Both the position numbers and the translations under genes were made by a program. From contig NZ_FXAT01000014.1 of assembly GCF_900177725.1 (NCBI RefSeq), positions 117,344 through 181,343 of the forward strand: DNA of 64,000 bases. The letters run 5' to 3'. The notes beneath the pieces are model-generated. The model made no database searches, was not told the origin of the DNA, and saw only the letters and a list, made by a program, of their open reading frames with translations. Origin of the DNA: Paraburkholderia susongensis (GTDB lineage Bacteria; Pseudomonadota; Gammaproteobacteria; Burkholderiales; Burkholderiaceae). How positions within the stretch are numbered: position 1 is the stretch's first letter; each line of letters starts with the position of its first letter. Positions 60,283-64,000 of this stretch are shown here, one piece after another.

Positions 60283-60655
60283 GTTTGCGAATCATAGGAA
60301 GTTTGCCGAAGGTTCGCAAGAGCGAAATCTCATATGCATAGAAATCCGAATTAATTTATCGACTCATGATGCATGGAGGGCGACGTGCCGCATCGGCGGC
60401 AAAGCCCACGCACAGCGCAAGAGGAGTGGGGTCGCGGGAGCTTGCTTCGAGGGCGCCGATCCGGCCGTCGAGGGCGCCATTCTTTTAGATTTCGCCCGGC
60501 AGAAAACCCTTCCCTTGGTGTGGCTTCATGCGCACCGCATTGCATCTGCAATCACGGACGGACATCGTCTGAGCCTCGATGTCATCGCGGCAAGCCTTTT
60601 GGATTACCGCGTCATGCTTTCAAAAGACAAAAGCCTTTGCTAAGATCGCACTTCT

Positions 60656-60674
60656 GTTAATGAGAATCAATCGC
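60656..60674. promoter_or_regulatory. Second Fur-box-like site
   Basis: The 19-mer starting GTTAATGAGAATCA matches 14 of 19 consensus Fur-box positions, better than the site near alcA. It lies about 510 bases from alcA, so it probably controls something else on the plus strand, such as the small ORF at 60832, the secreted protein at 61088, or an RNA. Confidence 0.5.
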
Positions 60675-60831
60675 ATTTCGTGCGGATGGAGGCGCTCACT
60701 GATGGGCGACGGCCCAAAATGAGGTGTGCGGCGCTTCGAGCGGCTATGGCAGTGGTAGATTCTCCCTCGCATCAGGGGCGGCGAGCAGGTTACTGGTCAT
60801 GCTTGCCTACGTATATTTTCGCGGAGGGAGC

Positions 60832-60975
60832 ATGGCAGCAGAGGCTCTACATAATCGTGCAAACAGCGGAATGAGGATGAGCGCAGAACGACAAACCGGA
60901 ATATACGGGAGACTCTGGATCCGGCAAATCAGGGGGACATGGAAGCCGTTGCGCAGCATATGTCGCGCAATGTAA
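60832..60975 (+). CDS. Possible small ORF, 47 codons
   Basis: ATG 60832 has GGAGGGAG immediately before it (60823-60830), and a 47-codon frame (MAAEALHNRANSGMRMSAE onward) ends at TAA 60973-60975. It is Arg-rich in the second half and matches nothing I know. The Fur-box-like site lies about 160 bases upstream. It may be a small iron-regulated protein or chance. Confidence 0.25.
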   Translation: MAAEALHNRANSGMRMSAERQTGIYGRLWIRQIRGTWKPLRSICRAM

Positions 60976-61087
60976 TGGTGACGCCACGCGATCGGCAGGG
61001 GCGCCCGATCGGGCCGCCGCGCCGGAGTCAGGGGCTCGCGAACCGGCGAGTGCGCGAATCGGTGCCTTTCCGGATGCAACGGCCGTG

Positions 61088-61513
61088 ATGTTCAAAGCGC
61101 TCTGCCCGGCGCTGCTTGTGTGCCTGGCTGCGACCACCTGCTTCGCAGCCGAGCCGACGACCGCCCCGTCATCATTCAACGGAAAATGGACGGTCACCGA
61201 TGTGGTCGGCTACAGCGACATCTCAGGCGGCATACCGGAGGCAAAAAGACTGCTCGGCAAGGTGCTGAACATATCGAGCGGGCAGATCGAATTCGCGGGC
61301 GAGCGCTGTCGTCCGCACGACAGTTTCAGCATCCGCACCGTCGATACCGCGCCGACGCTCAAAGACTATTACGGCATCAACCTTGAAGATACCGGCTTGC
61401 CTTCGAAGACCCTGTTGCTGGACAGCGAGAATTGCACGGCTGTATTCCGCATGGATGCGCATCGCGTCGTGTTTGGATGGGACGGTGTAATCATGCGCGC
61501 AGTGAGGCCGTAA
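61088..61513 (+). CDS. Secreted hypothetical protein, 141 aa
   Basis: ATG 61088 begins a signal peptide (MFKALCPALLVCLAATTCFA, cleavage near residue 20-21). The mature domain looks like a small beta-barrel: FNGKWTVTDVVGYSDISGG, GKVLNISSGQIEFAGERCRPHDSFSIRTVD, LDSENCTAVFRMDAHRVVFGWDGVIMRAVRP, with two cysteines (ERC, ENC) that may pair. This layout resembles periplasmic lipocalin-like or inhibitor-type proteins seen as hypothetical in Burkholderiaceae, but I cannot name it. It is convergent with prpR and lies downstream of the Fur-box-like site at 60656. Confidence 0.65.
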   Translation: MFKALCPALLVCLAATTCFAAEPTTAPSSFNGKWTVTDVVGYSDISGGIPEAKRLLGKVLNISSGQIEFAGERCRPHDSFSIRTVDTAPTLKDYYGINLEDTGLPSKTLLLDSENCTAVFRMDAHRVVFGWDGVIMRAVRP

Positions 61514-61627
61514 TGATTCGCCTGACGGAGCGCCAGCGAACCTTTTGATCGTCTGTTCGAAAGCGTGCTGACACTCTGTTCGGGAGCGGCGTTCAAGACT
61601 CGCCGCACCCAACCGCACCTAACGCAC

Positions 61628-63643
61628 CTAACGCCCCGCATTCAGCTTGCGCCACAACGTCGTCTTGCTGATGCCGAGCGCGGCGCAAACCGCGTCGCGA
61701 TCGCCGTCATGCGCCGCGATCGCCGCGCGGATTTCATCGGCTTCGACATGACGGCTGCGCTCGCGCAGCGTGAGCGAGGCGGGCGTCGCGCGCACGACGG
61801 GCTCGAGGATTTCCGGAGCGACCGAGCGCAGCATGTCGCGCGTGACGATGGTGGCGTCTTTCGGCAGAGCGGTTGAGTTCGTCCGCGTGGTCGTTTTCGT
61901 ATCCGCAAGCGTGTCCGCAACCGGGGCCGCCTCGGCATCCGCGAGTTCCACCGCAATCCGCTCGATCACGTTCTGCAATTCGCGCACGTTGCCCGGCCAC
62001 GCATAGCGCCGCAACGACGCACCAAGACCGCCGAGCACATGTGCTGCGGTCGCTGCGTCGGGCACGCGCGCAGCGAGCCTGGGTTCACGCGCGGCCGCTT
62101 GCCGCAATAGTTCGGCGGCGAGCGGCAGCAGATCATTCGGCCGCTCGCGCAGCGGCGGCAACGCGATGCTGAGAATGTTGAGCCGATAGTACAGATCCGC
62201 GCGAAAACTGCCAGCCGCGACGCCTTCGGTCAGTGTGCGATGCGTTGCCGCGACAACGCGAATATCGACGCGCACCGGCTCAGTCGAGCCGAGCCGCACC
62301 ACCTCGCGCTCCTGCAGCACGCGCAACAGACGGCTTTGCAACGACAACGGCATCTCGCCGATCTCATCGAGAAACAAGGTGCCGCGATGCGCGACTTCGA
62401 TCAGTCCCGCCTTGCCACCTTTGCGCGCACCGGTGAACGCGCCCTCTTCGTAGCCGAACAGCTCACTCTCCAGCAAAGCCTCGGGAAACGCGCCGCAATT
62501 GATCGCGACGAACGCGAAGTCACGCCGCGCGCTGAGCTGATGCATGCTCTGCGCAACCATCTCCTTGCCGGTGCCGCTCTCGCCGAGAATCAACACGGTC
62601 GCATCCGACTTCGCATAGCGCGTGACGAGCGTGCGCACGCGTTCGATCGAGGCGGACGCGCCGACGATATCGTCGAGCCGGTAGCGCGCGCTGAACTGCT
62701 GCACGCGCTGGCGCGAGCGCAGCGTGCGGTCGAGCCGCTCGAGCGCGCGCGATTCCTGAAACGTGAGCACGGTGCCCGCCGCCGCGCTGCTGCTCGCGAG
62801 CGGCCCGCGATGCACGACGTAGCTCGCGCCGCGCACGGTGCAGAAGCTGTCGCCGTCCGCATCGGGCAGGCTGCCGGCGAGATCGGGCGCGAGATCGAGC
62901 AGCGCGCGGCCTACCGCCTTCGCGGGATCGATGCCGAGCACGCTGGCAAGACGCTGGTTCATCACTTCGACGCGGCCTTGCGCATCGAGTGCGACGACGC
63001 CGTCGCGCAGATGCTGCAATAGCGTGTCGAGCCGCTGACGGCGCACGGTTTCACGGCGCGTGGCCTGCGCGACTTCGAGCGCGGTGTCGAAGCCCGTGCG
63101 CACCGACGCGCGCGAGTAGAGAAACACCGTGCCCATGCCCGCGCTCACGGCGAGATCGGTGACGAGGCCGGGGCCGGCCACGACGTCGATGCCGCGATCG
63201 CTGAGATCGAGCACGACGCTCTCCGCGTCCTGCGCCGACTGATACGACGCGAACGTCACGTCGAGCGCGTAGGCGGCTATGAAACGGCGCACTTCGTCGG
63301 GCGTTTCGCCGTGCGTGACGAGCGCGACGCGTGCGCCCTCGCGACGGGCGCGCGCGAGCGCATGCATGACGTCGAAGCCGGTCGGGCTGATGCGCACGAC
63401 CGGCACAGACACACGTGTCTTCAGATATGCGCCGTTCGAGCCGCCCGCGATCACGACGTCGGGACGCCCGGCGCCCGCGCTCTCGATTTCGCGCACAGCG
63501 TCTTCGAAGCCGTGAGAGACGATGCGCAGATCCGCGCGTTCGACATATTCGCCGGCGATGTCGAAGAACAGGTCGCGCAGGCGGCTGATGGAGAGCGCCC
63601 AGATGCGCGGGCGCTGAGGCGGTTCGAAAAGTGGGGTGCTCAA
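61628..63643 (-). CDS. prpR: PrpR, sigma-54-dependent activator of propionate catabolism
   Basis: 671 aa with three parts. The N-terminal PrpR_N domain (about 10-190) senses 2-methylcitrate: RIWALSISRLRDLFFDIAGEYVERADLRIVSHGFEDAV. A PAS-like segment follows (RLDTLLQHLRDGVVALDAQGRVEVMNQRLASVLG). The AAA+ domain has Walker A GESGTGKE (354-361), GAFTGA for sigma-54 contact (401-406) and Walker B GTLFLDEIGEM. A Fis-type helix-turn-helix ends the protein (GDRDAVCAALGISKTTLWRKLNAGR). It is divergent from prpC, with inverted repeats and a -24/-12 promoter in the gap. The C-terminal linker at about 575-600 is unusually Asp/Thr-rich. Confidence 0.94.
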   Translation of the reverse strand: MSTPLFEPPQRPRIWALSISRLRDLFFDIAGEYVERADLRIVSHGFEDAVREIESAGAGRPDVVIAGGSNGAYLKTRVSVPVVRISPTGFDVMHALARARREGARVALVTHGETPDEVRRFIAAYALDVTFASYQSAQDAESVVLDLSDRGIDVVAGPGLVTDLAVSAGMGTVFLYSRASVRTGFDTALEVAQATRRETVRRQRLDTLLQHLRDGVVALDAQGRVEVMNQRLASVLGIDPAKAVGRALLDLAPDLAGSLPDADGDSFCTVRGASYVVHRGPLASSSAAAGTVLTFQESRALERLDRTLRSRQRVQQFSARYRLDDIVGASASIERVRTLVTRYAKSDATVLILGESGTGKEMVAQSMHQLSARRDFAFVAINCGAFPEALLESELFGYEEGAFTGARKGGKAGLIEVAHRGTLFLDEIGEMPLSLQSRLLRVLQEREVVRLGSTEPVRVDIRVVAATHRTLTEGVAAGSFRADLYYRLNILSIALPPLRERPNDLLPLAAELLRQAAAREPRLAARVPDAATAAHVLGGLGASLRRYAWPGNVRELQNVIERIAVELADAEAAPVADTLADTKTTTRTNSTALPKDATIVTRDMLRSVAPEILEPVVRATPASLTLRERSRHVEADEIRAAIAAHDGDRDAVCAALGISKTTLWRKLNAGR

Positions 63644-63691
63644 GGCGGTCGTCTCGCGGCGGGTGACAAGTGCCTATTATGCGGGTATCCG

Positions 63692-63728
63692 TTTCTGTTT
63701 TGAAATAGATAATTTCATTTGTGAAATT
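63692..63728. promoter_or_regulatory. PrpR upstream activating sites
   Basis: Two inverted repeats lie side by side: TTTC-N6-GAAA (63692-63705) and AATTTCA-TTTG-TGAAATT (63711-63728). They sit about 80-115 bases before the -24/-12 promoter at 63804, the usual distance for an enhancer of a sigma-54 activator, so they are likely PrpR sites. Confidence 0.6.
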
Positions 63729-63803
63729 AAGCGGGACGTGCGGCGCGGCAGCGGTTACGGCGGTCTTTTGTCAAATCAGGCACTTAGCGGACGGCGCGGA
63801 GGC

Positions 63804-63819
63804 TGGCCCGTTCCTTGCG
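63804..63819 (+). promoter_or_regulatory. Sigma-54 promoter of the prp operon
   Basis: TGGCCCGTTCCTTGCG matches the -24/-12 consensus TGGCAC-N5-TTGC(A/T) except at two non-critical positions; GG and GC are at the correct 12-base spacing. It lies about 50 bases before prpC. Confidence 0.8.
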
Positions 63820-63866
63820 TTTCAGGCCGCGATCCCCAAGCCCCATCCTGTATCTGGAGACAATCG

Positions 63867-64000
63867 ATGAGCGAAGCAGACAACAGCACGCCGAACGCGG
63901 GCGCATTCAAACCGAAGAAATCCGTCGCGCTCTCCGGCGTGACCGCGGGCAACACCGCGCTATGCACGGTCGGCAAGACCGGCAACGACCTTCACTATCG
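63867..64000 (+). CDS. prpC: 2-methylcitrate synthase, N-terminal part
   Basis: The first 45 codons fit Burkholderiaceae PrpC: a short polar leader, then FKPKKSVALSGVTAGNTALC and TVGKTGNDLHYR, where methylcitrate synthases start. The gene runs off the window end. The enzyme condenses propionyl-CoA with oxaloacetate in the methylcitrate cycle. GGAG precedes ATG 63867. No prpB-like gene lies between it and the promoter, so prpC appears to be first in the operon here. Confidence 0.85.
   Translation, partial: MSEADNSTPNAGAFKPKKSVALSGVTAGNTALCTVGKTGNDLHY

Larger units (their letters stand above)
60283..61087. other. Region between alcA and the next gene, with remnants
   Basis: About 800 bases with no confident gene. 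A plus-strand frame ending at 60643 codes for a protein-like stretch (AILLDFARQKTLPLVWLHAHRIAS and onward to SLLDYRV) but has no sensible start or ribosome-binding site, so it may be a decayed gene. Downstream lie the Fur-box-like site at 60656 and a possible 47-codon ORF at 60832. Confidence 0.4.

Noticed and set aside
60173..60643. A plus-strand frame with a protein-like C-terminal half
   Set aside because: No plausible start; it may be a decayed gene, so I note it in the intergenic description but do not call a CDS.

Overview
The window is high-GC DNA with the gene content of a soil- or plant-associated Burkholderiaceae beta-proteobacterium, most likely Paraburkholderia or a close relative. 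This is inferred from protein style (beta-proteobacterial porin, PrpR/PrpC start, alcaligin-type siderophore genes, many AAHS/ACS-type MFS carriers); no rRNA or other marker gene is present. I saw no tRNA, rRNA, CRISPR array, insertion sequence or phage gene.

Layout. 1-2536: end of an unknown gene, a small unknown gene, a DUF3597 protein and a porin. 3490-9796: a tannin/gallate-type island: a 39-codon leader ORF coupled to a secreted tannase/feruloyl-esterase lipoprotein, an aromatic-acid MFS carrier, a LigJ-type 4-oxalomesaconate hydratase, a LigK/RraA-type aldolase and a signal-less periplasmic-binding-protein-fold protein. 9926-28239: an exopolysaccharide (EPS) locus of Wzx/Wzy type: GlxA/AraC regulator with a TupA-like ATP-grasp gene, Wzc-like tyrosine kinase, three glycosyltransferases, a PslG/GH39-like glycosidase, flippase, inverted polymerase, GDP-mannose enzyme, WcaJ-like initiating transferase, a second ATP-grasp protein and two unknown small proteins. 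28259-34875: a second LigJ/RraA pair with MFS carriers and two LysR regulators. 35010-38624: MFS carrier, rhamnonate-dehydratase-like enolase and PdxA2. 38643-47816: LacI regulator, sugar ABC transporter, GH42 beta-galactosidase and GH53 endo-galactanase, with twin LacI-type operators. 47868-52398: small secreted protein, PcaK-like carrier, methyltransferase, tartrate dehydrogenase. 52842-60142: a siderophore operon in the order alcA, MFS, alcB, alcC, alcD, alcE, with a Fur-like box upstream. 61088-64000: secreted unknown protein, PrpR, and the start of prpC with a sigma-54 promoter.

How it fits together. Much of the window handles plant-derived carbon: tannins and gallate-like aromatics, pectic galactan side chains, acid sugars (rhamnonate type) and tartrate, each with its own carrier and regulator. 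Around this sit EPS production, iron scavenging and propionate catabolism. The least explained parts are the signal-less binding-fold protein beside the gallate enzymes, the two ATP-grasp proteins tied to the EPS locus, and the RhmD-like/PdxA2 pair, which lacks the kinase or aldolase usually found with such enzymes.
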